DNA from: JAPWJZ01 sp966211335
GTDB taxonomy: Bacteria; Pseudomonadota; Alphaproteobacteria; Micavibrionales; UBA2020
DNA length: 64,000 bases
Direction of reading: 5' to 3'
NCBI GenBank assembly: GCA_966211335.1
Contig: CBIHNF010000003.1
Coordinates: 1 to 64,000 of the forward strand
The position numbers and the translations under genes are program-made. Below, piece by piece: positions 31,968 to 41,714 of this stretch (the first letter of the stretch is position 1; every line of letters begins with the position of its first letter). The notes under the pieces are model-generated. The model ran no database searches. It saw only the letters and a list, made by a program, of their open reading frames with translations, and was not told the origin of the DNA.

Positions 31968-34376
31968 TCACGCGTCGAGCTTTTTCCTTAAGTCTTCCGG
32001 CCGGAAGGGTTTCGCAAGATAATCATCCATCCCGGCCTCAAGGCAGCGGTCGCGGTCGGCCGGCAGCGCATAGGCGGTCATGCCGATGATTTTGATTCGT
32101 TTCTGCCCCGTTTCGCGCTCGATCTTGCGGATGGCCCTTGTCGCCTGGTAGCCGTCCATCACCTGCATCTGCACATCCATGAGGATGGCGTAGTAAGGCT
32201 GGCGGCCGAATTTTTCGAGCGCGATAAGGCCGTTTTCAGCCGTATCATATTCATAGCCGAACTGTTCGAGGAAGACGCCGGCGACCAACGCGTTGGGCGC
32301 GTAATCCTCCACCAGCAATATCCGCCGGCCCTCGGCGGCGCGATGCTTCGTCCGGCGGGAACCGTTGCCCTCTTCCGTCTTTTTCGCAGCCGCCAGTTCA
32401 TGCCGCTGCACCATCGGCAGGTAGACGGTAAAGGTGGAGCCGCGGTCGACGACGCTGTCAACGGTAATGGTACCGTCCATCATCTCGACGAAAGTTTTCG
32501 CAATCGCAAGGCCGAGGCCCGTGCCGCCAAACTTGCGGCTGATGGAGCTGTCGGCCTGCGTGAACTTATCAAAGATAACCTGCACTTTTTCCGGCGGAAT
32601 GCCTACGCCGGTGTCGATCACCTGAATGAAAACATCGTCGACGCCTTCCGCCATGGATTCATGGGCAAGTACGACAAGCTTGATTTCACCTTTGGTCGTA
32701 AACTTGACGGCGTTGCTGCAAAGGTTGGTGAGCACCTGGCGGAGGCGCGTCGGATCGCCGAAATATTCCTTGCCGTCGACGGCGGCAGTGTCGACCGAAA
32801 TGGCAAGGCCGCTTTCCTTTGCCTTGACGCTCATCAGCGTGAATACCTCATCCACCAGCTCCGACAGGCTGAAGGGAATATTCTCGAGCTCGAAGCCGCC
32901 GGTCTCGATCTTCGAGAAATCAAGCAGGTCGTTGATGATGGAGAGCAGGGATTCCGCGCTCATCCGCAGCGTCTTAATGAATTCCTGTTGCTTAGCCGTC
33001 AGCGGCTCGGACATGGCGAGAATATTGGCAAGGCCGAGAACGACGTTCATCGGCGTCCGTATCTCGTGGCTCATGTTGGCGAGGAATTCGGATTTGGCGA
33101 TATTCGCTGCCTGCGCCTTGTCGCGTTCTTCCTGTAACTGCCGGGAGTTTTCCTGCACCAGCTGGAGGACGGAGACGAGCTTGCCGATCTCGTCATTGCC
33201 ATAGGCAATATCCGGCATTTCATAGGGCTCGCCGCGGGCGGAACGGTAGAGCGCATCCGCCATCGAATTGACGGGGCCGATCACGCGCCGCGTGATGACG
33301 CGCCAGGAATAGAAGCTGAGGGCGACCGCGAAAGTGAAAAGGAGAAGGCTCCACCAGATGTTGGTCTCGGCATCGGTCTTGAAGCTTTCGACGTAGATCT
33401 GGTTTTGGTGCAACACACTGTCCATCATCGCATGCAGCGAGTCGACGGATTGCGCCGCAAGCGACAGCCACATGTCTGCAGAAATGGGGTATACGGGTTT
33501 TTTACGGCTGGTGTCAGACCCTGCGAAAATGCCCTTGATCTGCTCGAACGTCATGAAGTACTGGGTTTTCGCTTCCTCGAGATGCGGTTTCAGAGAATCG
33601 CCCCAGGATGTCGTCGAGATAAATCCGCGCAGCATTTCCCAGCCGTATTCAATGCGGCCCTGCCAGATGAGAAGATCGCGCTCTTCCTGCCGGTTGGGGT
33701 ATTTACCCTCGGCGATCAGGCGGCCCAGCAGCGCATATTCGCGGCCGGCGTACTCGGTGATCGACCATGCGGTGCGCGCAAAGCGCATGCGCCGGGCGAT
33801 ACTGGGATTATCCGACAAATACGGGCCGGAATAGGCTTCCATCAGCATGTCGATATCGTCGATCAGTCTGTTCGCCGCGCTGAAAATTTTTGACGAGAGA
33901 TCCGTAGGGCGGGCTGCCACGGGCTTCTCGACCGCGGCATCGAGAGCATGGCGCAAATCGGCGAAAGCGGCGATATCTGCCCGCACCTGTGCCGACAAGG
34001 GCGGTAGTTTTGGCGCCAGTATCGAGCCGCGCTGCGTGTCCTCGACCGCGTAAAGGGCCTTATCTGCCGAGGCGCGCGCCGTGCGCAGCTCTTCCATAAG
34101 CTCATCGGTTTCGCCGGGCGGCGTGTAAAGAATGGAAAGCGCAGCACCGCGCTCCAGCGACAATGATTTTTCCGCCTCATACAGACGGTCCATGACTGCG
34201 GAAATGACGCGGACATCCGCCGCCTGCCGCAGATTGACGTAGGATTCCCAAGCGTGATAGGCCGCCTGTGCCGCGATGAGGAGGTTGAGGAAGCCGATGA
34301 TGGCAAGCAGCGTGACACGCAGCGAAAGCTGGCGATGCTCATCTGGCCGCGACTGCGCTTGGGAGAAAGGGCTCAT
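31968..34376 (-). CDS. Hybrid sensor histidine kinase/response regulator
   Basis: An 802-residue membrane kinase. One N-terminal membrane helix, a long helical periplasmic domain (about 45-340, with SLERGAALSIL recalling NIT-type sensors), a second membrane helix, HAMP, HisKA (SHEIRTPMN, His near 437), HATPase (DTGVGIP, GGTGLGLAI) and a receiver domain (LLVEDYAPN, phospho-Asp near 734 in MDVQMQVMDG). No output domain, so it must signal through a separate phosphotransfer protein. Its start overlaps the YfiR gene by four bases, placing it third in the TonB receptor operon. Confidence 0.94.
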   Translation of the reverse strand: MSPFSQAQSRPDEHRQLSLRVTLLAIIGFLNLLIAAQAAYHAWESYVNLRQAADVRVISAVMDRLYEAEKSLSLERGAALSILYTPPGETDELMEELRTARASADKALYAVEDTQRGSILAPKLPPLSAQVRADIAAFADLRHALDAAVEKPVAARPTDLSSKIFSAANRLIDDIDMLMEAYSGPYLSDNPSIARRMRFARTAWSITEYAGREYALLGRLIAEGKYPNRQEERDLLIWQGRIEYGWEMLRGFISTTSWGDSLKPHLEEAKTQYFMTFEQIKGIFAGSDTSRKKPVYPISADMWLSLAAQSVDSLHAMMDSVLHQNQIYVESFKTDAETNIWWSLLLFTFAVALSFYSWRVITRRVIGPVNSMADALYRSARGEPYEMPDIAYGNDEIGKLVSVLQLVQENSRQLQEERDKAQAANIAKSEFLANMSHEIRTPMNVVLGLANILAMSEPLTAKQQEFIKTLRMSAESLLSIINDLLDFSKIETGGFELENIPFSLSELVDEVFTLMSVKAKESGLAISVDTAAVDGKEYFGDPTRLRQVLTNLCSNAVKFTTKGEIKLVVLAHESMAEGVDDVFIQVIDTGVGIPPEKVQVIFDKFTQADSSISRKFGGTGLGLAIAKTFVEMMDGTITVDSVVDRGSTFTVYLPMVQRHELAAAKKTEEGNGSRRTKHRAAEGRRILLVEDYAPNALVAGVFLEQFGYEYDTAENGLIALEKFGRQPYYAILMDVQMQVMDGYQATRAIRKIERETGQKRIKIIGMTAYALPADRDRCLEAGMDDYLAKPFRPEDLRKKLDA

Positions 34377-34924
34377 GGCGTCACCAGATCGCCAAGGCGG
34401 AGCATGCGGGGCTGGATGGTAATACCGCTTTTCTCCGCGACGCGTTTGTTGATAGCCATGTGAATACGCTGATCCTGCATGGAGAAGCCGACCATGCCGC
34501 CACGGCGGGCGAAATTGGCGATATCGCTCATGGTGAAGACGTTATCCTGCGCCGCAGCCGTCAGAATATCGCCAAGCTGTCCTTCCTGGCTGCGATCAAT
34601 ATACAGCAGGTCGCAATTGGCGATGCCTGCCTTGGATGACAGGTGAGTGATATGGATGGTGTATTGCTGCGCGGTGCGGCCATCCAGCGGATCAAGAGCG
34701 CCGGCGAAGGCATCACCGCCATAAAGACAGACGCTGAGGTATTTACCCTCCGCACCGCTGCCACGCGGCGGCCATGTTGTGTATTTGAGGTAATTATAGA
34801 CAAGACCTGCCTTGATTTTCTGCTCGTCGAGATGCATCGCCTCCGCGCCCGCCGGCAGCACGCGCAGGAAAGCAAGCGCGGCAAACAGGCAGGCGGCAAG
34901 GCGTAGCACTCTTGAATGGCGCAT
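34373..34924 (-). CDS. YfiR-family periplasmic protein
   Basis: A 183-residue protein from ATG 34924, which overlaps the TonB receptor stop by one base; an in-frame start at 34936 is possible. A signal peptide (RLAACLFAALAFLRVLPAGAEA region) is followed by the YfiR/DUF4154 domain: KAGLVYNYLKYTTWP, LSVCLYGGDAF, CDLLYIDRSQ and GGMVGFSMQDQRIHMAINK. YfiR proteins are periplasmic regulators of membrane-bound signalling enzymes. Here the likely partner is the hybrid kinase immediately downstream. Confidence 0.9.
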   Translation of the reverse strand: MRHSRVLRLAACLFAALAFLRVLPAGAEAMHLDEQKIKAGLVYNYLKYTTWPPRGSGAEGKYLSVCLYGGDAFAGALDPLDGRTAQQYTIHITHLSSKAGIANCDLLYIDRSQEGQLGDILTAAAQDNVFTMSDIANFARRGGMVGFSMQDQRIHMAINKRVAEKSGITIQPRMLRLGDLVTP

Positions 34925-36927
34925 CAATAATGCCATGTCACCCGCCCGTAAACGGCGCGCGGCACTTCCGCGGCATTGAGGCCGCCGGCAGTTCCGAATT
35001 CGCGGTGCGACGCCTGCAACAGGTTCTGGCCGATGAGGTTGGCATCAACTCCGTCGCTGATGCGGTAGCCAAGGTTTGCGTCAAGCCGCGTATAGGCGGA
35101 CACATGGCTGGTATCAAGGCCGCTGACTAAATAGGCCGAGGTGTTCAGGCTCCAGTCATCGCTGATCTTCCAGTCGGAACGAAGGTTGACTTGGTGATGC
35201 GGTGTCAGCCCTTCGGCAGTTTCCTGATTGCCGAAGCTGGAATCATGGCTATGCGCCTCGATATTGATATAGCTGTAGCTACCCTTCAGCGTCCAGTCAG
35301 GCCGCACATTCCAGCTTGCCGTCAGCTCGCCGCCATATGTTTCAGCCGTCATGGAATTGCCGAATTCAATTGGCGTCACCGTAAAGGGCGGATCGATGCC
35401 GTTATTGACGACAAATCCCGGCAGCGAGTGGAAGCTGGCGAGCTTTGAATAATCATTGAAGAACAGCGCCGCATCGAGCGAGACATCCTTGCTGACCTGC
35501 TGGCGGTAGCCGGTTTCATAGGCGATGAGCACTTCGGAAGCAAAATTACCGTTCGGCACAAGGCGCACCTGCGATCCCGCGCCGTCCTGCGCAATGACAA
35601 ATGCGTTTTGCTCCAGCAGGGTCGGTGTGCGCACGGCACGCGCGATGGAGGCCCAGAGAGTCTGCCGCTCGTTCGGCGTCCAGTTCAGCGAGGCACCAGG
35701 CTCAAGCTCGAAACCCGAATAATCGTTATGCTCGACCTTGGTGCCGAGGGTGAGGAAGAGGTTGTCCGGCAGCAGCGTGATTTTATCCTGCACGAACAGG
35801 TTGAAAGTATTATCCGTCCTGCTGGCGGGGTTGACCTGGAATTCCGCTGAGTTCGATTCGTTGCTGGTGACAAGGCGATATCCACCGCCGACCACAATTT
35901 CATGCCGGCCGCGCGCAGCAAGGTTATACTGTGCTTCGGCGTCAAGCGTAAAATGGCGGTCGTCTATGATCTGCGGATCGATGCGCGATGCGTAATCGAT
36001 GTAGGACTGCAGTGTCAGCAGCCCGCCCGATTCCGTCTGCTTCTTCCAGCGCTGCAGAAGATTGCCGCCCGTATAGTCCAGCGTATTGTCGATGACGGTG
36101 CCGAAGCCCGGGCCAAAATTCGGGATGAAGTCGTTCTGGTCGGTCTTTGTGCGGTAAACATCGCCTTGCAGCGTGTAATTATCCCAGTCGGCGCGGAAGC
36201 CAGAGCGCAGGCTGTTCCAGGCATCGTTCGCGCCGCTGCCGTTGCCACGGTCAAAATTGTCGCGGTCAAAAGCCTTGGCATACACACGGTAGGCGCCGCC
36301 ATCGGCAAGCGCGCCGCCGTGCCGCGCGGCGATAGAGGATTCTTGCGTGCCATAGACTGCGGTCGCGTAGTCGCCTTGCGTCGCGCTTGCCTTGGCCGTG
36401 ATGATGTTAATGACGCCATTGACGGCGTTGGCGCCCCAGAGCGTTCCGCCGGGCCCGCGCACAACCTCGATACGGTCGATGTCGGCAAGGACGAGATCCT
36501 GCGCCTCCCAGAAAACGCCGGCAAAGGCAGGGTTATAAACTGTCCGTCCATCGATCATGACCAGCAGCTTGTTGGCCGTCGTGCCGTTGAAACCGCGGAT
36601 ACTGACGGCCCAGCTATTGGCATCGGCCTGCGCGACATTGACGCCGGGCGCCATGCGCAACGCGTCTGGAATGGTCGTAACGCCGGAGCGCAGAATGTCA
36701 TCGCGCGTGATGACGTAAACGGCAGCCGGTGCTTCGGCAAGGCGCTCGCTGCGGCGGGAGACCGACGTCACTTCCGCGGCGAGAAGTTGCTCCGGGGGCA
36801 AGTCAAAATAGTCGCCGCTGCCGGCGCTAGCAGCCTTCGCCTGCGGTGTCATGAAAATGCAGGCCGCCGTCGCAATTATTGCGGCGCGGATCAACCGGCG
36901 GTATGCCTTTTGACTCTTTCTTTTCAT
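34924..36927 (-). CDS. TonB-dependent outer-membrane receptor
   Basis: A 667-residue receptor from ATG 36927; a TTG at 36966 would add an unlikely extension before the signal peptide (ATAACIFMTPQAKAASA). The plug domain starts near LPPEQLLAAEVTSVSRRSE, with SIRGFNGTTANKLLVMIDGR and VVRGPGGTLWGANAVNGVIN as plug signatures, followed by a 22-strand-type barrel ending in an aromatic residue (VTWHY). It imports a TonB-energised ligand; the substrate is unknown. First gene of the receptor, YfiR, hybrid kinase operon, suggesting ligand-linked signalling. Confidence 0.93.
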   Translation of the reverse strand: MKRKSQKAYRRLIRAAIIATAACIFMTPQAKAASAGSGDYFDLPPEQLLAAEVTSVSRRSERLAEAPAAVYVITRDDILRSGVTTIPDALRMAPGVNVAQADANSWAVSIRGFNGTTANKLLVMIDGRTVYNPAFAGVFWEAQDLVLADIDRIEVVRGPGGTLWGANAVNGVINIITAKASATQGDYATAVYGTQESSIAARHGGALADGGAYRVYAKAFDRDNFDRGNGSGANDAWNSLRSGFRADWDNYTLQGDVYRTKTDQNDFIPNFGPGFGTVIDNTLDYTGGNLLQRWKKQTESGGLLTLQSYIDYASRIDPQIIDDRHFTLDAEAQYNLAARGRHEIVVGGGYRLVTSNESNSAEFQVNPASRTDNTFNLFVQDKITLLPDNLFLTLGTKVEHNDYSGFELEPGASLNWTPNERQTLWASIARAVRTPTLLEQNAFVIAQDGAGSQVRLVPNGNFASEVLIAYETGYRQQVSKDVSLDAALFFNDYSKLASFHSLPGFVVNNGIDPPFTVTPIEFGNSMTAETYGGELTASWNVRPDWTLKGSYSYINIEAHSHDSSFGNQETAEGLTPHHQVNLRSDWKISDDWSLNTSAYLVSGLDTSHVSAYTRLDANLGYRISDGVDANLIGQNLLQASHREFGTAGGLNAAEVPRAVYGRVTWHY

Positions 36928-36988
36928 TACGCTTGACGCCCTGACGGCAGTGAACAACGTGCTCAAATTCTAAATTTTTACGGCGGCA

Positions 36989-37017
36989 TATATAAGTAAG
37001 AAAATTATTCCCCGCAA
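36989..37017 (-). promoter_or_regulatory. Candidate promoter of the TonB receptor operon
   Basis: On the minus strand TTGCGG (37017-37012), 17 bases and TATATA (36994-36989), about 62 bases before the receptor start, in an AT-rich intergenic stretch. Confidence 0.35.
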
Positions 37018-37054
37018 AATAAAAAAGGGAACTTTTTTGGTGTTTTAAAAAATT

Positions 37055-38425
37055 TTACGTAACCGGAAGCGTTACGACAAAACTAATCCCGCGTCCGCCG
37101 ATACCGGGGCCGATACGGACATCCCCGCCATGTTGGCACGCGATGTCGCGCACAATCGCAAGCCCGAGGCCCGATCCCGTCTGCACGGTGCCCATGACAC
37201 GATAAAACCGGTCAAAGACGCGCGGCTGTTCTGCCTCCGGAATGCCGATGCCATCGTCCGCGACTGTCAGCGTGATCATGCCGGGCGCCGCCGTAAGGGA
37301 GATCACCACCTGCCCGCCCGCAGGTGAATAGCGCAGCGCGTTGTCGACGAGGTTATCGACCAGCACCTGCAGGTTGGTCGCATCACCCTGCACCACGGCG
37401 CGGGGCAGCCGCTCTGCCTGAAGCGATATGTTCTTTTCGATCGCCTGGGGTGCAAAATCTTCCAGCGCGCGCGACACGAGTGGGGCGATATCGCATTCAA
37501 TCCGCGCCGGGCTTTCAACGCCAAGGCGCGTCGAGGTGAGAAGTTTTTCAACAAGGTCGATGCAGCGGCGGATGCCCTGCTCCAGCTTCTGCATGGCAAG
37601 CTGTCGCGCATCCGCCGTCGCCGCACGGTCGAGCAGTTGCAGCTGCAGCTGGATGGCGGTGAGCGGCGTGCGCAGCTCGTGCGCGGCATCGCCCGTGAAC
37701 TGGCGCTGCGTTTCCAGCGCGGCGCCGAGGCGCTCAAGAAGGCCATTCAGCGCCGTGACCAGGGGCTTCACTTCGGAGGGCACCGGGGTTTCATCGATGG
37801 GGGAGAGGGATTTTGGGGTGCGCTGGCTGATGGCATTCGATATCGTGATCAGCGGCTTCAGGCCGCGGCGCACCGCGTACCAGCTGAACAGCCCGAGGAT
37901 GGGAAACAACAGCAGCACGGGCAGCAAAATATTGACGGCGATCTCTCCCGCCAACTGCGCCCTGCCGCGGAAGGGCTGGGAGACCTGCACGATGTCATCA
38001 TCGGCGCGGACGGAAAAGCTGCGCCAGCGCTGGCCGTCGAACTCAGTGGTTTTAAAGCCGCGTTCTTTAAGGTCGGGAAACAGAACGGCGGGATGCGAGG
38101 AGTACAGCAGGCTGCCGTTGCCATCCCATATCTGAATGAGAAATTCTTTCTCACCCTTGACCCGCTTCAAAAGCCGCGCCGTGGGCGGCGAGGCGGTGCC
38201 GGAGACGCCGGAGACATGGGCGATATGCAGCGCGTCTTCCTGCTGCTGGATGACCTGCGCCGTCTGACGCAGCTGGGTGTCGAACAATTCACTGATTTCA
38301 TCGAGCGCGCTGTAGGCCGCCGTCAGCAGCAAAAGAATGGAGCCAATAAGCAGCGCGAACATCAGCGACTTCTGCAGCTCCCCGCGGATGGAGAGAACCG
38401 GCGTCTCGGCGGGCGTGCCGGTCAT
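37055..38425 (-). CDS. QseC/PmrB-like sensor histidine kinase
   Basis: A 456-residue kinase: membrane helix at about 20-40, a periplasmic 2CSKN-type domain, second membrane helix at about 165-185, HAMP-like linker, HisKA (AHELRTPLTAIQLQLQ, His near 248) and HATPase (DDGIGIPEAEQPRVFDRFYR, GSGLGLAIV). Its start overlaps the response regulator stop by four bases. It is the last gene of the operon transferase, PAP2, regulator, kinase. Similar systems sense metals or antimicrobial peptides and control lipid A modification. Confidence 0.93.
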   Translation of the reverse strand: MTGTPAETPVLSIRGELQKSLMFALLIGSILLLLTAAYSALDEISELFDTQLRQTAQVIQQQEDALHIAHVSGVSGTASPPTARLLKRVKGEKEFLIQIWDGNGSLLYSSHPAVLFPDLKERGFKTTEFDGQRWRSFSVRADDDIVQVSQPFRGRAQLAGEIAVNILLPVLLLFPILGLFSWYAVRRGLKPLITISNAISQRTPKSLSPIDETPVPSEVKPLVTALNGLLERLGAALETQRQFTGDAAHELRTPLTAIQLQLQLLDRAATADARQLAMQKLEQGIRRCIDLVEKLLTSTRLGVESPARIECDIAPLVSRALEDFAPQAIEKNISLQAERLPRAVVQGDATNLQVLVDNLVDNALRYSPAGGQVVISLTAAPGMITLTVADDGIGIPEAEQPRVFDRFYRVMGTVQTGSGLGLAIVRDIACQHGGDVRIGPGIGGRGISFVVTLPVT

Positions 38426-39081
38426 GACTTCTGCACCGTATATCCCATGCCGCGGATGTTGCGGATGAGCTCACGGCCGAATTTTTTGCGCAGCTGGTGG
38501 ATATGCACCTCGACCGCGTTGCTGCCGACTTCCTCGTTCCAGCCGTAGAGCCGCTCTTCCAGCTGGCTGCGGGAGAGGACGACACCGGGGCGCTCCAATA
38601 ACGCGTGCATGATGGCGTATTCACGAAGCGACAGGACATCCGCCTTGCCCTCACAGGACAATTCTTTGGTCAGGGGGTTCAGGGAAACATCGCCGAAAAC
38701 CATGAGAGGGTCCGAGCGGCCGGCGTGGCGGCGGAGGATCGCGCGCATACGGGCCTCCAGTTCCTCCAGCCGGAACGGTTTTACGAGGTAATCATCGGCA
38801 CCGGCGTCGAGGCCTGCGACGCGGTCGCCGACGGCGTCTTTCGCCGTCATGATCAGCACCGGCACCTGGTCCTTGCCCTGCCGCACTTTCTTGAGCACAT
38901 CGAGGCCCGGTACGCCCGGAATGCCAAGGTCGAGCAGCACGATATCATAGACCTTGGTTTCCAGCGCCTGCAGCGCTTCGTCGCCGCGCTGCGTCCAGTC
39001 GACGGCATAGCCATCGGCCTTCAAGGCCTGCTGCAGGCTTTCGCCGATCATCTGGTCATCTTCAACGAGGAGCAGACGCAT
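38422..39081 (-). CDS. QseB/PmrA-like OmpR-family response regulator
   Basis: A 219-residue regulator: receiver with phospho-Asp51 (VLLDLGIPG) and Lys near 101 (YLVKPF), and a C-terminal winged helix with EERLYGWNEEVGSNAVEVHI, which is the QseB/PmrA-type recognition segment. Its ATG lies 20 bases inside the end of the PAP2 gene. A PmrA-type box (TTTAAG-N5-CTTAAG) heads the operon, so autoregulation is likely. Confidence 0.94.
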   Translation of the reverse strand: MRLLLVEDDQMIGESLQQALKADGYAVDWTQRGDEALQALETKVYDIVLLDLGIPGVPGLDVLKKVRQGKDQVPVLIMTAKDAVGDRVAGLDAGADDYLVKPFRLEELEARMRAILRRHAGRSDPLMVFGDVSLNPLTKELSCEGKADVLSLREYAIMHALLERPGVVLSRSQLEERLYGWNEEVGSNAVEVHIHQLRKKFGRELIRNIRGMGYTVQKS

Positions 39082-39787
39082 TGAATTTGTTCCTGTACAG
39101 GATATGTCCGAAGTAAAGCAGAGCGCCGATGAACAGCGCGGTCAGCGCGGAAGCGATAACATGGCTGAAATAATGCTCCCCCCGCGCGATCTGGATGACG
39201 CCGAGAAGCCCGCCGGTGGCCAGCCCCGCCACGAGGCCAAAGCGCTTCACATTCGCCGCGACGGGCGCGAAATACAAAACCATCAGGCCAAAGCCCGGCG
39301 AGGGATGCGCCGCCGGAAAACAGATGGGGTTTGGCGGGCCCTTGAACGGCAGGGTCTTGACCGGCCCGTCAAACAGCCCGAGCTGCGAGGGGCAGTAATG
39401 CCCCGTCACATGCTTCAGGTACGCGACGATGCCGGAGGTGCCGCCGATGCCGAGCACCAGCGCGAAACAGAGGGAGCGCCACGGGCGCAGCTTTTGGACT
39501 TTAAAGCTGGCGAGCCAGACAAGGGCGGCTGCAATGGCAATGCCCGTGAATATTTTGGCGGGCACCGTGTGCAAAAGAAATGTCGAGAGCCCGTCGCTTT
39601 TATCAAACGTCCAGCAGGAATGCGAATTCGCCGCCGTGCAGGGCCGTGTAAAGAAGAGTTCCGACAGGGCTTCATCAAACGGCAGGCCGCGCGAGAGCAG
39701 CAGCAGCGATGCCGCATAAGCGGCAGCGCAAAGAGCCAGCCATGCCCAGGGGCTGGTGGCGGGCTTTGTTACGGCTGTCTGCTCCAT
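39062..39787 (-). CDS. PAP2-family membrane phosphatase
   Basis: A 241-residue protein from ATG 39787 (GGAAG upstream) with about six membrane segments. The PAP2 signature is modified: KHVTGHYCP in place of KxxxxxxRP, CFPAAHPSPGFG for the PSGH block, and ARGEHYFSHVIAS for the SRxxxxxH block. These variants are known in envelope lipid phosphatases. It overlaps both the upstream transferase stop and the downstream regulator start, so expression is coupled. Likely acts on lipid A or undecaprenyl/phospholipid phosphates at the periplasmic face. Confidence 0.88.
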   Translation of the reverse strand: MEQTAVTKPATSPWAWLALCAAAYAASLLLLSRGLPFDEALSELFFTRPCTAANSHSCWTFDKSDGLSTFLLHTVPAKIFTGIAIAAALVWLASFKVQKLRPWRSLCFALVLGIGGTSGIVAYLKHVTGHYCPSQLGLFDGPVKTLPFKGPPNPICFPAAHPSPGFGLMVLYFAPVAANVKRFGLVAGLATGGLLGVIQIARGEHYFSHVIASALTALFIGALLYFGHILYRNKFNASAPR

Positions 39788-41655
39788 GTCTTCCACTTCG
39801 AGGCCCCCTGATAATAGGCGATGGCCTTGTCGAGCATCGTCTGCGGCGGCTTTGCTTCCTTCACCAACTCGTCGTTATGGCGGCTGAAATATTCCGACAC
39901 GCCGACCGGCTTCAGGATGATGAGCCCGTCGTGAGTCAGGTATCCGAGCTTCTGGTAGTTGGAGATCAGCGCGCGTTCCGGGCTTTCCTTCATCAGGTCC
40001 TTGCCGTAGAAGCGGCTGTCGTAGCTGACGCCCATGAGGCCCAGCAGCGTCGGCGCAAGGTCGATCTGGCTGGCCATTTTATCGACCTTCTGCGGCTTGA
40101 TAATGCCGGGGGCGTAGATGAACAGCGGAATATGGTATTTGTCCGGCTGCAGTTCCGCCTTGCCGGAGCTGCCGGCGGTATGGTCGGCGATGATGACGAA
40201 GATGGTGTTCTTGAACCAGCTGTGCTTCTTCGCGTCGTTCAGGAATTTGCTGATGGACCAGTCGGTGTATTTGACGCCGCCCCAGCGCCCGCTGTGCGAC
40301 GGAATGTCGATGCGGCCATCCGGGTAGGTATAGGGGCGGTGGTTTGACGTCGTCATGATCATGTCGAAGAAAGGCTTGCCGCTGGCGGCTTCCTTGTCAT
40401 TCTCCTTCAGCACGCGGGCATAAAGGTCTTCGTCGGCCACGCCCCAGACGTTGGCGAAAGTGATTTCATCTTTCGCCAAGCTATTGCGGTCCACGATGTC
40501 GTAATTATTCGCCGCGAAAAAGGCGTTCATGTTGTCGAAGTAGCCAAAGCCGCCGTAGATGAATTTGGTGGAATACCCCTGCCCCTGCAGCACATGGCCG
40601 AGGCTGTTCATATTGCCGTTATCCGGCTGGCGAACGATGGAGTTGCCCGGCACCGGCGGCATGCCCAGCGTGATGGCGGAGAGTCCGTAAACCGTGCGCG
40701 TGCCCGTGGCGTAGAGATTGCGGAAGAACATCGAATGTTCGGACAAGGCATCAAGGTTGGGCGTCAGCTTGTTGGCATTGCCGAAAACGCCGAGGTAATC
40801 GGCGCTTAAGGATTCAACCGTAATCAGCACAAGGTTGTATTTCGAAGGTGCCGGCTTGTTTTTGACGAAGCGCTGCAGGGGCGATGCCGGGTTGGGCACG
40901 CCCTCAAGGCCAATTTCCGTACGGAGCGTGTCGACAACTTTGCTTTCCGGCAGGCGGGCATAGAACTTGTTGTAGCTGAGCGTGTTGTTGCGGAAGGCGC
41001 TGAACAGCTCGTAAATGCCGTTGCGGGCGACTTCGTTCATATAGCGGTTATCACCGATATGGTCGGCATAGCTGCTGCGGACGCCGAAGAAGGCAACGAC
41101 GCAAAGCGCGGCAAGCCCGGCAAAAGCGGCACCGCGCTGCCGCAGCGCGGGCGGCGGTGACAGCACGGGCTGCTTGAACACGCGGATGGAGAAGTAAGCC
41201 GCAATCACCGCCATTGCCGCCATGAGCGGGAAGACGGGATAGGATTCGCGAATGTTGCCGATAACTTCCTGCGTATAGACAAGATAGTCGACCGCGATGA
41301 AGTTGTAACGCGCCTGGAATTCATCCCAGAAGAACCATTCGCCGGTGGCGGAGAACAGCATGATGAAGGCGATGATGAAAAAGAAAACGGCCGTCACCGC
41401 ACGGTCAGCGGCGGTGCCATGGCGGCTTGCGGGGAGCGCGAGCAGGTAGAGGGCGACGGGAACCGCGAAATAGAAAAACACCGTCGCATCGAAAATAAAG
41501 CCGAGCAGGATGGCCAGCGGCGCACGCGGCAATGCACCCGCAACATCGGCCCAGGCGGTGCCCAGCAGCACGAGGCGGATGAGCAGTTCGACCCCCATGA
41601 AAAAGAGAAAGAAAGGCTTCAGGCGGGAGCAGAAATAGGTGAGCGCGGAAGGCAT
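39769..41655 (-). CDS. LTA-synthase-like membrane sulfatase/phosphotransferase
   Basis: A 628-residue protein: five membrane helices in the first 190 residues, then a periplasmic alkaline-phosphatase-fold domain. LVLITVESLSADYLG near residue 276 provides the metal ligand Glu281, Thr residues at 318-321 (ATGTRTVYG) include the likely nucleophile, SNHRPYTYP and IIADHTAGS supply further ligands. Family members move phosphoglycerol or phosphoethanolamine onto glycans or lipid A. First gene of the operon containing the PmrA/QseB-like system, consistent with envelope remodelling. Confidence 0.9.
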   Translation of the reverse strand: MPSALTYFCSRLKPFFLFFMGVELLIRLVLLGTAWADVAGALPRAPLAILLGFIFDATVFFYFAVPVALYLLALPASRHGTAADRAVTAVFFFIIAFIMLFSATGEWFFWDEFQARYNFIAVDYLVYTQEVIGNIRESYPVFPLMAAMAVIAAYFSIRVFKQPVLSPPPALRQRGAAFAGLAALCVVAFFGVRSSYADHIGDNRYMNEVARNGIYELFSAFRNNTLSYNKFYARLPESKVVDTLRTEIGLEGVPNPASPLQRFVKNKPAPSKYNLVLITVESLSADYLGVFGNANKLTPNLDALSEHSMFFRNLYATGTRTVYGLSAITLGMPPVPGNSIVRQPDNGNMNSLGHVLQGQGYSTKFIYGGFGYFDNMNAFFAANNYDIVDRNSLAKDEITFANVWGVADEDLYARVLKENDKEAASGKPFFDMIMTTSNHRPYTYPDGRIDIPSHSGRWGGVKYTDWSISKFLNDAKKHSWFKNTIFVIIADHTAGSSGKAELQPDKYHIPLFIYAPGIIKPQKVDKMASQIDLAPTLLGLMGVSYDSRFYGKDLMKESPERALISNYQKLGYLTHDGLIILKPVGVSEYFSRHNDELVKEAKPPQTMLDKAIAYYQGASKWKTWSRQP

Positions 41656-41714
41656 GGATAAGAGGCTTTTCTGATGCAGTGGCGAAACAGGTTGAAGAGT
41701 TTTCTTATCCCAAA

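Noticed and set aside
39062..41655. Calling the transferase EptA (phosphoethanolamine transferase)
   Set aside because: The catalytic domain resembles LTA-synthase/phosphoglycerol transferases more closely than EptA; only the broad family is safe.
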